A DNA stretch of 64,000 nucleotides, from positions 496,001-560,000 of the forward strand of contig NZ_JACXBU010000003.1 in the NCBI RefSeq assembly GCF_014700075.1, read 5' to 3'. This document shows, one piece after another, positions 10,454 to 23,200 of the stretch. Made by a program: the position numbers and the translations under genes. Origin of the DNA: Pseudomonas sp. JM0905a (GTDB lineage: Bacteria > Pseudomonadota > Gammaproteobacteria > Pseudomonadales > Pseudomonadaceae). The notes beneath the pieces were generated by a model. That model did not search any database and had not been told where the DNA came from. It was given only the letters and a program-made list of their open reading frames with translations. Every line of letters begins with the position of its first letter. Positions within the stretch are counted from its first letter, which is position 1.

Positions 10454-12271
10454 GTGATCGAAAAACTCCGCAACATCGCCATCATCGCCCACGTCGACCA
10501 TGGCAAGACCACCCTGGTGGACAAGCTCCTGAAGCTGTCCGGCACCCTCGACCGCAAAGAAGCGGAAAGCGAGCGCGTGATGGACTCCAACGACCAGGAA
10601 AAAGAGCGCGGCATTACCATTCTGGCGAAGAACACCGCCATCAAGTGGAACGGCTACAACATCAACATCGTGGACACCCCCGGCCACGCCGACTTCGGCG
10701 GTGAGGTTGAGCGCGTGATGTCCATGGTGGACTCCGTACTGCTGGTGGTGGACGCCCAGGACGGCCCCATGCCGCAGACTCGCTTCGTGACCCAGAAGGC
10801 GTTCAAGGCCGGTCTGCGTCCGATCGTGGTGGTGAACAAGATCGACCGTCCGGGCGCGCGTCCTGACTGGGTCATCGACCAGATCTTCGACCTGTTCGAC
10901 AACCTCGGCGCCACCGACGAGCAGCTGGACTTCCCGATCGTCTACGCCAGTGCCCTGAACGGCATCGCCGGTCTGGACCACGAGAAGATGGACGACAACA
11001 TGGACGCCCTGTTCCAGGCCATCATCGACCACGTGCCGGTTCCGGACGTCGACGTCGACGGCCCGTTCCAGATGCAGATCTCCCAGCTGGACTACAACAG
11101 CTTCCTCGGCGTGATCGGCATCGGCCGAATCGCCCGTGGCCGCGTCAAGTCCAATACCCAGGTAGTCGCCATCAGCGACGACGGCACCAAGCGCAACGGC
11201 CGTATCCTGAAGATCATGGGCCACTCGGGCCTGCAGCGCGTGGAAGTGGCCGAAGCCGAAGCCGGCGACATCGTCTGCGTATCCGGTATGGAAGAGCTGT
11301 TCATCTCCGACACCCTGTGCGACCCGCAGAACGTCGAAGCCCGTCCGCCGCTGACCGTTGACCAGCCGACCGTGAGCATGACCTTCCAGGTCAACGACTC
11401 GCCGTTCGCCGGCCGCGAAGGCAAGTTCGTCACCAGCCGCAACATCAAGGACCGTCTGGACAAGGAACTGCTGCACAACGTTGCCCTGCGCGTTGAAGCC
11501 GGCGATTCGGCCGAGAAGTTCAAGGTGTCCGGCCGTGGTGAGCTGCACCTGTCCGTACTGATCGAAACCATGCGCCGCGAAGGCTTCGAGCTGGCCGTGG
11601 GCCGCCCGGAAGTGGTGATCATCGAGAAGGACGGCGTCAAGCAGGAGCCCTACGAGAACGTCACCATCGACATCGAGGAACAGCACCAGGGTCCGGTGAT
11701 GGAGCAGATGGGTCTGCGCAAGGGCGACATGACCAACATGATCCCCGACGGCAAGGGCCGTATCCGCCTGGAATACATCATCCCGGCTCGCGGCCTGATC
11801 GGCTTCCGTAACGCCTTCCTGACCATGACCTCGGGTACCGGCATCCTGACCTCCACCTTCGACCACTACGGTCCGGTGAAGGCCGGTGACGTTGCTCACC
11901 GCCAGAACGGCGTACTGGTCTCCATGGCCACCGGCACCGCGCTGACCTACTCCCTGGAAACCCTGCAGGACCGCGGCAAGCTGTTCCTGTCCCCGGGCGA
12001 CGAAGTCTACGAAGGCCAACTGGCCGGCATCCACAGCCGCGACAACGACCTGGTGATCAACCCCACCAAGGCCAAGAAGCTCGACAACATGCGTGCTTCC
12101 GGCAAGGACGAAACCATCCAGCTGACCCCGGCGCTGAAATTCACCCTGGAACAGGCCCTGGAATTCATCGACGAAGACGAGCTGGTGGAAGTGACGCCGA
12201 AGTCCATCCGCCTGCGCAAGAAGCTGCTCAACGAGAACGACCGCAAGCGCTACGAGCGCAGCAAGGTCTAA
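10454..12271 (+). CDS. typA: Ribosome-associated GTPase TypA/BipA
   Basis: 605-residue translational GTPase related to EF-G that acts on ribosomes in assembly, stress and low-temperature growth. The G domain opens the protein: G1 AHVDHGKTT, switch RGITI, G3 [14 protein letters not shown] and G4 [15 protein letters not shown]-like domains II, III and V and the TypA-specific C-terminal domain ([10 protein letters not shown], then [16 protein letters not shown]) follow. It starts with GTG. Length is normal. It is monocistronic, with a strong terminator just after the stop. Confidence 0.97.
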   Translation: MIEKLRNIAIIAHVDHGKTTLVDKLLKLSGTLDRKEAESERVMDSNDQEKERGITILAKNTAIKWNGYNINIVDTPGHADFGGEVERVMSMVDSVLLVVDAQDGPMPQTRFVTQKAFKAGLRPIVVVNKIDRPGARPDWVIDQIFDLFDNLGATDEQLDFPIVYASALNGIAGLDHEKMDDNMDALFQAIIDHVPVPDVDVDGPFQMQISQLDYNSFLGVIGIGRIARGRVKSNTQVVAISDDGTKRNGRILKIMGHSGLQRVEVAEAEAGDIVCVSGMEELFISDTLCDPQNVEARPPLTVDQPTVSMTFQVNDSPFAGREGKFVTSRNIKDRLDKELLHNVALRVEAGDSAEKFKVSGRGELHLSVLIETMRREGFELAVGRPEVVIIEKDGVKQEPYENVTIDIEEQHQGPVMEQMGLRKGDMTNMIPDGKGRIRLEYIIPARGLIGFRNAFLTMTSGTGILTSTFDHYGPVKAGDVAHRQNGVLVSMATGTALTYSLETLQDRGKLFLSPGDEVYEGQLAGIHSRDNDLVINPTKAKKLDNMRASGKDETIQLTPALKFTLEQALEFIDEDELVEVTPKSIRLRKKLLNENDRKRYERSKV

Positions 12272-12293
12272 CCTCGCGCAGTGAATTGAAAAG

Positions 12294-12326
12294 CCCCCGC
12301 CGGAGTGATCCGGCGGGGGTTTTTTG
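12294..12326 (+). terminator. typA Rho-independent terminator
   Basis: A perfect 11-bp GC stem CCCCCGCCGGA/TCCGGCGGGGG with a GTGA loop is followed by a run of Ts. Confidence 0.93.
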
Positions 12327-12361
12327 TTGGGCGCCCAGCCAGCCTCTGGGTCTTCGGTCCC

Positions 12362-12493
12362 CTACGAACTCTCCTTCACACAGGCAATAGCGAAATTTCC
12401 ACTGCTGGCTAAGTTGCCGTCCTGCATACCCCCATACGGATGACTGCTTCCATTCGCATCGGTTTGAACCCAGTCGATTGCGAAGGACTGCCC
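12362..12493 (-). pseudogene. Possible 3' remnant of an unidentified gene
   Basis: The minus strand reads about 40 codons of protein-like sequence ending in a stop, including FAIDWVQTDANGSSHPYGGM and GNFAIACVKESS. It has no start of its own and runs into cdiB on the other strand. Its base composition is lower in GC than typA. It could be the tail of a gene cut when the cdi locus inserted. It could also be chance: the cdiB promoter must lie in the same stretch. Family not recognised. Confidence 0.3.
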
Positions 12494-12494
12494 G

Positions 12495-14189
12495 TTGCTC
12501 TTTTCTCGATTTATCGCCCCCGTTTTACTGCTGGTGACGTTCACGCCGTTGGCTGTACTGGCGGAAGTCTCGCCCGGCGACCGCGACCTGATCCGTGAGC
12601 GACAGGAGCGCCTGCTGCAGGAACAGCAGAAGCGCCTGGAAGAGCTCCAGCAACTACCCGGCAGGTCCTTCGAAAGCGCCACGGCGCAGATAGTAGAGGA
12701 GGGGCACTGCTTCGAGATCCGCCAGGTCGATATCCAGGGCGCAACGCTCCTGGCGCAAGACAAGCGAGATGAACTGCTGGCCCCCTTCATCGGCCACTGC
12801 CTCGGTGTCCCCCGGCTCAACGAACTGCTCAAACTGATCACCGGCCACTACCTGGATCGGGGCTACGTCACCACCCGCGCCTATCTGCCGCAGCAGGACC
12901 TCTCCACCGGCAGGCTCGAGATCATCGTCATCGAGGGCAAGCTGGAAGGCCTCGACAGCTCCGAACTCGCCAGCGACCGCGAGCTGGCCATGGCTTTCCC
13001 CGGCCGCACCAGTGAGGTGCTCAATCTTCGTGAACTGGAGCAACTGGTCGACCATCTGAATCGCCTGCCATCCCGTCAGGCGCAGCTGGAACTGGTACCC
13101 GGCGAACAGGTCGGTGGCAGCCGTGTGCACCTCAAGGGCACTCGCAGCAAGGCCTGGCGAGCCTCGGCCACGCGCAACAACGATGGCGACATCAGCACTG
13201 GCGAGCAGCAGATGGGGCTCGGGCTGGACTGGGATAGCCCGCTGGGCCTGGCCGACCAGCTCAGCCTGCGTGCCAACAGCGATGCGGTCAGCGACCAGTG
13301 GCGGCACTCCGACAACCAGAGCCTCTACTACAGCCTGCCCTGGGGCTGGTGGACGTTCAGCTACAACTACAGCCAGAGCTACTACCGCACCCGCAATGAC
13401 AGCTCCGGATTCGCCTTCGCCCTGGATGGCGACAGCAAGACCCACCAGCTGCGCGCCGAGCGCGTCCTGCACCGCGACAACCTGAGCAAGACGGCTTTCA
13501 ACCTTGGCCTCAGCCATCTGCGCACCCGCAACTACATCGACAACGCCCTGGTTGACGTTTCCAGCACGCGACTCACTGAAAGTCAGCTGGGCTTCAACCA
13601 TGGCCGCCGCGTAGGTACTGCCTTCGTCAACCTGGATGCCGGCCTGCAGCGCGGCAACGGCGCGCTGGACGCTCAGGGAGCGGGCGATCCCCATGGCAGC
13701 GAACCGGTGGCTCGCTACACCAAGTACAGCCTCACCCTAAGCTACTTGCAGCCCTTTCAGCTCTGGGGCGAGAACTTCAGCTTCGACAGCCTCGCTTACG
13801 GGCAGCGCAGCGAAGACGTGTTGTTCGGCCCCCAGCGCATCAGCCTCGGCGACCTCAGCTCGATACGCGGGTTCAAGGACCAGTCCCTGTCCGGGGACAG
13901 CGGCGGCTATTGGCGTAATCAGTTGCGCTGGCGTCGAGCGATCACCTGGGAGCCGCTGCAGCCGTGGTTTCAGGAGTACGGCGCGGCACTGGCTTATGAC
14001 CTGGGCGTGATCCATGGCAACCGGCACAACCCGCAGGCGCATGGGCGCATGAGTGGCGACGCCATCGAGCTGAACTTGCGTGGGCAGTACCTCGCCGCTT
14101 CGGTGACGTTCGCCCGTTCGTTGGAGCGCCCCGACCTGATCGAACACCGCGAGAGCCCGATCTACTTCCGCGTCGACGCCTTCTTCTAG
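12495..14189 (+). CDS. cdiB: CdiB/TpsB outer-membrane transporter of two-partner secretion
   Basis: 564-residue Omp85-family beta-barrel that exports the CdiA protein encoded next to it. A signal peptide (LLLVTFTPLAVLA) is followed by a Gln/Arg-rich helical stretch (RERQERLLQEQQKRLEELQQ), POTRA domains at about residues 70-215 (FEIRQVDIQGATLL, LEIIVIEGKLEG) and a C-terminal barrel with the typical late motif SLGDLSSIRGF. The sequence ends in FYFRVDAFF-like aromatic residues, as outer-membrane proteins do. The apparent start is TTG with AAGGA seven bases upstream; no in-frame ATG fits. cdiA follows after 101 bp, a gap that contains a 7-bp GC hairpin (14215-14240). Confidence 0.92.
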   Translation: MLFSRFIAPVLLLVTFTPLAVLAEVSPGDRDLIRERQERLLQEQQKRLEELQQLPGRSFESATAQIVEEGHCFEIRQVDIQGATLLAQDKRDELLAPFIGHCLGVPRLNELLKLITGHYLDRGYVTTRAYLPQQDLSTGRLEIIVIEGKLEGLDSSELASDRELAMAFPGRTSEVLNLRELEQLVDHLNRLPSRQAQLELVPGEQVGGSRVHLKGTRSKAWRASATRNNDGDISTGEQQMGLGLDWDSPLGLADQLSLRANSDAVSDQWRHSDNQSLYYSLPWGWWTFSYNYSQSYYRTRNDSSGFAFALDGDSKTHQLRAERVLHRDNLSKTAFNLGLSHLRTRNYIDNALVDVSSTRLTESQLGFNHGRRVGTAFVNLDAGLQRGNGALDAQGAGDPHGSEPVARYTKYSLTLSYLQPFQLWGENFSFDSLAYGQRSEDVLFGPQRISLGDLSSIRGFKDQSLSGDSGGYWRNQLRWRRAITWEPLQPWFQEYGAALAYDLGVIHGNRHNPQAHGRMSGDAIELNLRGQYLAASVTFARSLERPDLIEHRESPIYFRVDAFF

Positions 14190-14290
14190 CGGGTCGACTT
14201 ACCAGACATTTCGCCCCGCTCCCGGACCTTTCCGAGCGGGCTTTGATTCAGCGTTTCGCGGTCGTGTAGCGGCCGCCCGAGAGGAAACAC

Positions 14291-17200
14291 ATGGACGTTC
14301 GCAGCCCCCTCAACCAATGCATCGCCCTGGCACTGGTCGGTATCCTGTTTCTCGATCCGATCGTTGCTGCCGCCGCCGAACTTGCGGTGGACAAGGCCGC
14401 CGGGGGCAACACGCAGCTGGGACAGGCCGGCAATGGCGTGCCGGTGGTCAACATCGCCACGCCCAACGGCAGTGGGCTGTCCCACAACAAATTCCGTGAG
14501 TACAACGTTGGCCATCAGGGCCTGATCCTCAATAACGCGACTAACAAGACCCAGTCCACCCAGTTGGGCGGGATCATCATTGGCAACCCAAACCTGCAGG
14601 GCCGTGCCGCCAGCACCATCCTCAACGAGGTCACCGGTGGCAACCGCAGCCGCCTGTCCGGCTATACCGAGGTCGCCGGCCAGTCAGCCCGGATAATTGT
14701 CGCCAACCCCCACGGCATCACCTGTAGCGGCTGCGGTTTCATCAACACCCCGCGCGCCACCCTGAGCACCGGTAATCCCGTGATCGAATCAGGACGGCTC
14801 GATCGCTTCGAGGTGGACGGTGGTGACATTGCCATCGAAGGCGCTGGCCTCAACGCCAGCAATATCGGCGAGTTCGACCTGATCACTCGCAGCGCCAAGC
14901 TCAATGCCGAACTTCATGCCCGGAACCTGGACATCGTCACCGGTCGTAATGATGTGAAGGCCGACAGCCTCGCGGCGACCGCGCGTGCTGACGATGGCAG
15001 TGCACAGCCCGGACTGGCCATCGACAGCTCCGCCCTGGGCGGCATGTACGCCGACGCCATTCGCCTGGTGGGTACCGAGGCGGGCGTTGGCGTGAGGCTG
15101 GCGGGCGACATGGCCGCCAGTGGTGGAGATATCAAGATCGACGCCAACGGCAAGCTGATCCTGGCGCAGGCAGCGGCCAGCGGCGATCTGCGTGTGAATG
15201 CCCAAAGCGCCGAACTCATCGGGAAGACCTATGCCGGCGGCAGCGCGACCCTGGTCACTAAAGGTGACCTGGAAAACCACCAGGGCCTCGCTGCCCGCAA
15301 CGAGGTTCGCCTTTCCAGTGCTGGCCAGCTTGGCAACCAGGGCGTTATCGAGGCCGGAGTCAACCCGGACGGCAGCCGCAATGCCACAGGCGACCTGTAT
15401 GCATCGGCAAAGGCCTTGCGCAACAGCGGCAGTCTGGTGGCCAGTGGCAACATCGACGTCAATGTCAGCCAGACCCTGGGCAACCAGGGCGGCACCCTCA
15501 GCGCCCAAGGCAACGCCCGCGTCTCTGCTGGCAAGCTGGACAACCGCCGGGGCCGGGTGCTGACCGGGGGCGACCTGGCGCTCAGCGCCGTCGAACTGGA
15601 CAACCAGGCCGGGCTGGTGAACGGCGCCAGCCAGGTGCAGGCCCAGCTGGGCCAGCTGGACAACCGGGGTGGCGAGCTGTCCAGCCGAAACGGCGTCTCG
15701 CTGCAGGCCGGCAGCATCGACAATCGCAGCGGCAAGGTCATCGGCGAACAGACGCTGCAACTGCAAGCCAGTGGCGCGGTGAACAACCAGGGCGGCAGCC
15801 TTGGCGCCAACCAGCAACTGCAGGTCAAGGTCACCAGCCTCGATAACAGCCAGCAAGGCGATGTCAGCAGCCAGGGCGACCTCGATGTGCAGGTAGCGGG
15901 CAAACTCGACAACCACGACCAAGGCCGGATTGGCGCCAATGGCGCCGCCAGGGTTCAGGCGGGCTCCCTGGATAACCGCGCAGGTCAACTCACCAGTGGT
16001 TCGACCCTGGATTTGCAAACCGGTCTTGTGGATAACCGCAATTCAGGCCGGATCGCCAGCAATGGCAAGCTGACGGCCAGCATCGCCGGGCTGGACCAGC
16101 AGGACGGCGGCAAGCTGTACAGCAACTCCGAACTCGACCTGGACCTCAATGGCGGCACCCTGAGCAACAGCGGCGGCCTGCTCAACGCGCCCGGCCGGTT
16201 GTTGCTGAAGAACCCGGGTGATGTCCGCAACCAGGGCGGTGAAATCTCCAGCCAGCAGGCCTTCACCCTGGCCGCGCGTAGCCTCGACAACAGCAGCGGC
16301 AAGCTACTCAGCGCCCAGTCCCTGACCCTGCGCATCGACCAGACTCTTAAGAATATAAAGGGCCTGATTTCCGCCGCTGCACTCGATGTTCGCAGCGCCT
16401 CCCTGGATAACGGCGGTGGTCTGCTGACCGGCACCGGCGACCTGCTGTTGAAGGTTGGCAGCCAGGTAGGCAACCGTAGCGGTGAAATCTCCAGCGGTGG
16501 TGTCACCCGGCTGGAAGCCGCCAGCCTGGATAACCAGGGCGGCGACCTGCTGGGCGACAACGGCCTGGTGGTGTCCCTGAGCGGGGCCCTGGATAACCAG
16601 GGAGGCACGCTCGGCGCTGGGCACGACCTCGAACTGCAGGCTGCAAGCGTCGACAACCGTCGGGGCACACTGGTGGCGGACGGAGCGCTGAACGCTCGGG
16701 TCAGCGGCCAGTTCGACAACCATGAGCAAGGACGACTGCTGGCACAGGGCTCCATGGCGATTCAGGCCAATCGGCTGGATAACCGCTCTGGCCAGGTCAG
16801 TGGCCAGGGTTCGGTCGCGATTGACACCAACCAGCTGAACAATGGCAGTAGCAGGCTTGCGGCGAACGGGCCGCTGGTGCTCCACACGGATCAGCTGGAC
16901 AACCAGAGTGGCCGCATCACTGCCTCCGGTCCGCTGTCTCTTGAGGCCGAGGAGGTACAGAACGCTCAGGGCCGTATCGCCAGCCAGGGCGACCTGCGCG
17001 CGACGCTCGGGACCCTGGCGCAGCACGGAGGTGAACTGGTCGCCCAGGGATCACTCCAACTTCGCGCCCGTAGCCTGGACAACCGGCAGGGCGGCCTGGT
17101 GGGCAGCACGAAAGCGCTGAAACTCCAGGTTGGCGAAATCGACAACCGTGGCGGCGAGCTGTCCAGCCAGGCTCGCGTCAGCCTTGTCGGTCAGCGTCTC

Positions 17201-20200
17201 GACAACAGCGGCGGCAAGCTGTTGGCCGGCAACCAGCTGGCCCTTGCCGTGGATCGCCTGATCAACCAGACAAAGGGGCTGATCTTCGGCCGTCAGGCCA
17301 CCAGCGTCGACGTCCACCGCCTGGACAACAGCGGTGGCACTCTGGGCAGCGCCACGTCCCTGGTCATTGCCCTGGCGCCCAAGGTCGGCGGGCTGGAAGG
17401 CGAACTGGTCAATCGCCAGGGCCTGATCAGCAGTGAGGGCACGCTGGCGCTCCAGGCCAGCCGGATCGACAACCAGGGGGGCGTCCTCTCCAGCGCCGCC
17501 GACCTCGGGCTGGTCAGCTCCGGCCAGGTCGACAACAAGGGCGGCTCCATCGTCAGCGACGGCAATTTCGCCGTGGCCAGCGCCACCCTCGACAACAGCG
17601 AGGCGGGAGTCCTCAGCGCCAAGGGCAACGCACGTATAGACACCGGGGCGCTGAACAACCGCCAGGGTGGCGAACTCAGCAGCGCCGGTACCCTGGAGCT
17701 GGACGCCGGCCAGGTCGACAACAGCGCCCAGGGCCGCATCGCCGCCGGCCAGGGCTTGATCGCCAAGGTCACTGGCCTGGCTCAACACGACGGCGGCGAA
17801 CTGTTCAGCAAGGCCGACCTCAGCCTCGACCTGCAGCAGGGCCAGTTGAATAACGCCAACGGCGGCCTGATCAACAGCCCCGGCCGGCTCCTGCTGCAGA
17901 ACCTGGGGCAGGTCATCAACCGAGGCGGCGAAATCTCCAGTCAACAGGGTTTCACCCTGGCCGCGCGCCAATTGGATAACGCCAGCGGCAAGCTGCTCAG
18001 CAACCAGACGCTGGTGCTGCGCATCGCCCAGGCCCTGGATAACGTCAAAGGCACGGTTTCCGCCAAGGGGCTGGACCTGCGTGCAGGCAGGTTGGACAAC
18101 CGTGAAGGGCTGCTCAGCAGCCGTGACCTGTCCACGCTCGTGGTCACCGGCCACTTCGACAACCAGCTTGGCGCCGTGTCGGCCAGCGGCCTGCTCGACC
18201 TGACGGCCAGCACCCTGGACAACCGTGTTGGCGAAATCGCCGGCAAGGCGGATGTAAAGGCGAGCGTCGGCAGCCTCGACCAGCGCGGCGGGCTGCTGAT
18301 CGCTCAAGGCGCTCTGGCCCTGAAGGGGCAGCGCCTCGACAACAGCGGCAACGGCCTGGTCGGCGCCAGCCTGGGCCTTTCCCTCGCCATCGATGAAATC
18401 GATAACCGCGGCGGCGAAATCTCCAGCCAGGAGGCCGTCCGGATCGTCGGCGAGCAGCTCGATAACAGCGATGAAGGCCGGCTGCTGGCCGGGACCCGCC
18501 TGGGTGTTGCCGTCGAGCATGTGATCAACCGCACCAAAGGCCTGATTTCCGGCAAGGCCGGCGTGGACCTGGCAGGTCGCAGTCTGGACAACAGCGGCGG
18601 TCGCCTGCTCAGCCAGCAGGCCGTGACCATTACCCTCGGCAAAGCGCTGATCAACCAGCAGGGTCTGATTGACAGCGAAGCTGGTCTCGACCTCTCTGCC
18701 GGCAATGTCGACAACGGCGGCGGCCGTATATCCAGTGCGGGCGCCCTGGATATCCTCAGTCGTGGTGCACTGAGCAGCGACGGCGGCCAACTGCTGACGG
18801 ACAGCACCTTGACGCTGGCCAGCGACAGCCTGAGCAACCGTCAGGGCGTGCTGTCCGCCACGGGCACGGCCCAGCTCAGCACCCGCCGTCTCGACAACCG
18901 CCAGGGGCAACTGACCAGTGGCGATGCCCTGGACCTGACCACGGGCGAACTCAGCAACCACGGCGGCCGCATCGGCAGCCGGCAGGACCTCAGCGTTCGA
19001 GCCAGTAGCCTGGCGCAGCAGGGCGGCCAACTGTTCAGTAATGCCAGCCTCAGCCTCGACCTCCAGGGCGGTGACCTGGACAACCGCCAGGGCCTGATCA
19101 ACGCCCCCGGTCAGCTGCTGTTGAAGCGCCTCGGCAGCGTCGACAACCGGGGCGGCGAAATTTCCAGCCAACACGCCTTCACCCTGGCCGCGCGCAGCCT
19201 GGACAATACCGGCGGAAAGCTGCTCGGCGCCCGCGCGTTAACCCTGCGCATTGACCAGGCGCTGGCCAATCTCAAGGGCCTGATTGCCGCCGCCAGTCTC
19301 GACGTCGCGGCAGCCAGCCTGGCCAACGCCGATGGCACTCTGACCAGCCGCAGCGATACCCGGGTGAACATCAGCGACGCCCTGGCCAATGACCAGCAGG
19401 GCCTGATCAACGCCGCCCAGCAGCTCACCGTGAAGGCCGGCAGCCTGGACAACCGTGGCGGCAGCCTGTTGGCCGGCAGCGCCCTCGACCTGCGCGCCCA
19501 AGCCATCGATAACCGCGACAACGGCCTGATCAACAGCCAGGGCGAACTTGGCCTTGAGACCCTGACACTGGATTCCAGCCAGGGTGGCGAAGTCTCCGCC
19601 AAGGGCGCACTGAGCCTGTTCGTCGACCGGCTGATCCAGCGCCAGGGCCGCCTAATCGGCGCCTCCGGCTTGACCCTCGACCTCAACGGCGGTGACCTGG
19701 ACAACCAGGGCGGTCTGATCCTCGCCCAGGGGCCGCTCAACCTCCAGCGCCTGCGCGACCTGGCCAACCAGGGCGGCGAAATCAGCAGCAGCGAGAGTTT
19801 CGTCCTTGCCCTGCGCAACCTTGAGAACAGCGGCGGCAAGCTCATCAGCAGCGGTCAGCTCGGCTTGAGCGGCGCGCAGCTGCGCAACCAGGGCGGCCTG
19901 CTCTCCGGTTGGCAGGGCCTCAGTGTCAGTGGCCAGAGTCTCGACAACCGTAACCTTGGCACCCTTTCCAGCCGTGACGGCAATCTGTCCGTCATCCTGA
20001 GCGGCGCCCTGCAGAACACCAACGAAGGTGCCCTGGCCAGCCAGGGCAGTCTGGACCTCAAGGCCGTCAGCCTCGACAACAGCAACAAGGGCATTCTCTC
20101 CAGCGGTGGTGACCAGCAGCTCGATGTCGCCACATTGCTGGACAACAGCGCGGGCGGGCAGATCGACAGCGGCGCCAAATTGACCCTGAAGGCCGCCCGC

Positions 20201-23200
20201 CTGGACAACACCGCCGGTACAGTGCAGGCGCAACGGGCGCTCACCCTGAACGCCGCCACGCTGGACAACCGTGCCGGCAATATCGCCGGCAACGCCGCGC
20301 TCACCCTCAACCTCCTCGGCGTCTTCGCCAACGCTAACGGCAAGCTGGCCAGCGTGGGTCCTCTGCTGCTGCAGGGCGCCACCCAAGTCGACAACCAGAA
20401 CGGCCAGATCGTCAGCCAGGGCCTGCTGACCCTGCTCACCGGTAACCTGGACAACCGCACTCGCGGCACCGTCGCGGCCAATGACGCCCTGCTGCTGACA
20501 GTGACTGGCGCGGTGCAGAACGACAACGACGGCCTCATCTACAGCCGTGATGCTGGTGTGCGCATCCAGTCCGCCAGCATCGACAACGGCCTGGGCACCG
20601 TGCAGGCCAATGGCGATCTGGAGATTGTCAGCGGCGCCTTCTCCAACCTCGGCGGACGGGCCATCAGTCAGGTCGGCAACCTGGATATCAACGCCGACAC
20701 CTTGGACAACCGCGGCGGCACCCTCGCTAGCTTGCAGGGCTGGGTAAAGGCCCGCCTGAGTGGCTGGCTCAACAACAGTCTTCACGCTGACAAGGGCGGT
20801 GTACTCCAGGGGCAATCCCTGGAGCTTGCAGCCGCCTCGGTGGCCAATCAGGGCGGGCACCTCTCGGCCCGCTCCGGCAACGCCCTGCTGAGCGTCGCCA
20901 GCCTGGACAACAGCCAGGGTGCGCTGTTTGCCAAGCAGCTGCTCAAGGTCGACGGCAACAACCTGACCAACGCCGGGCAGATCGCCGCCGGCACGGTGGA
21001 CTTCAGCCTGGCCGGGGCGTTGAACAACCAGGCCGGCATCATCGAAAGCGACAGCATTCTGACCTTGGCCGCTGCCTCCCTGGATAACCGCAGTGGTCAG
21101 CTGCGCGCCTTAGGCACAGATGGCCGCACCCAACTGACCGTGCAAGGCATGCTGGACAACCGCAACGGCACCCTGGAAACCGCCAACCTCGAGTTCGGCC
21201 TGGCGGCGGGCAGTCTGCAGAACGTCGGCGGTACCCTGCTGCACGTCGGCAGTGGCGCCTTCGACATCGCCTTGCCCCACGTCGCCAATGCCGGCGGCAG
21301 CATTGTCACCAACGGCGGCCTCACCCTCGCCGCCGACAGTTGGACCAACAGCTCCATCATCCAGGCCGGCCGCCTGACGGTGAACGTCGGCCAGTTCCAT
21401 CAAACCGCCAGCGGCCAATTGCTGGCCAGCAACACCTTCGTCGGCAGCGGCGGAAATTGGAGCAACGATGGCCTGATCGCCAGCGACGGCGTGCTCAGCC
21501 TCGTCCTCGGCGGCAGTTATAGCGGCTACGGACGGGTCACCAGCCTAGGCGACCTGAGCATGAGTGCCACCCAGTTGATCCTGCCCACGGCCGGACGCAT
21601 CACCGGGGGTGGTAGCACCGACGTGTGGGTGGGCGGCCTGTTCAGCAACAGCGGCGTGATGACCTCGGCTAGTGGCCTGATGGTCAGTGCAGGACAGCTG
21701 AACAACTACGGCACCCTGGGCAGCGCAGATCAGCTGCGCCTGACGACGCCGACCCTGCTCAACGAGAACGGCCTGATCTTCAGCGGTGGCGACATGGCGC
21801 TGCGGGTGGGCAGCTTCACCAACCGCTATGCGGATGTGTACAGCCTCGGCGCGCTGGATATCGCCGCGAACGACGAAGGCGCGCTCAGCGCTTTGTTGGA
21901 GAACATCTCCGCAACGCTGGAAAGCGTCGGTGATATGAGTCTGGCGGCGGCTAGCATCATCAACCGTAAGGACTTTTTCTCCGTATCCGAGCGACTGGTT
22001 GCCGGCTCCATTACCTTCCACTGCTACGACTGCAAGGGGAGGCACTACGACTTCGATTACTTCGTCAACGAAGAAATCGAGCGCACGGTAACGGCGGACT
22101 CGGCTGCTTCGACTATCGCGGCAGGCAACAACCTCAACGTTTCTTCCAGCACCTTCAACAACCAACACAGCCTGGTATCGGCTGCGGGCAACCTCACGAT
22201 CAGCACTGATGTCTTCAATAACGAAGGCGCTGCAACGGAGAGCATCATTCGCTCCCGCACATTCCGCAAAACCGACGATACCGAGCCTTCTTCCGTGTTC
22301 TACGGATTCATCAATGGTCAGTTGGCGGAATACAACAAGTACAACTCGAGATTCGTCCATCAGTACACGAAGAAGATTGGAGGCCGGGAGCCAGTCGAGA
22401 TCATCTTGGGTACCAAGGATCAGGTAACCAGTACACCCAATCCATACTTCAATCCCAGTTTTGAGCACGGAATACCGGACCGCTTCTACAGCTACATCCT
22501 GGCCAGTTCCTCCGAGACCACTATCAATAGCGGTGTCGCGGCGAACGCCATCGTCCAGGCTGGCGGCAACGTGTCCATCAATGCGTCCAGCAGCCTGGGG
22601 AATGGCGTCAGTCGCAGCAATGTCGCCCATGCGGGCGGCATCAACAGGACCTCCGACACCTCCGTGGCTTCCGGCACGAGCGGCACAGCGATTCGTATCA
22701 ATGCCCAGTTGCCACCGGATCTGGCCCAGCAGCAGGTCAACCCCCTGACCCTCCCTGGTTTCCGCATACCCAGTGAGCCAAATGGCCTATTCCGCCTGAG
22801 CGGCATCTCCGCCAGTGATGTCGATGCGATGCAGGCCGAACACGGCCCGCAGAGCTGGGATATGACCGGTGGCAGCATCGATCTCGCCGAGCGTGAGCGC
22901 GACCTGACTGACACCCACGCGCGCCAGGCCCAAATCGATGAGCGAGGGCCGGCAAGCATTGCTACTGGCCAGTTGGGGCTGGGCGATCGTCAGCTCATCG
23001 ACAGCGCCAGCATTGGGTCCATTCGCATAGAGACAGATGGTGCGTCCGCTGGCGCTGCAGCTCCCGAGCGGACCGGCGTGACCGGCAATCCTTCCCAGGG
23101 CGATGCCATCGCGGGCGTGCCGGGCGGCATCATCAATCCACCCGCTCAGACGGTCGATCGTGTCCAGGAATTACCGGCCTCCAATGGCCAATCCAAGCCG

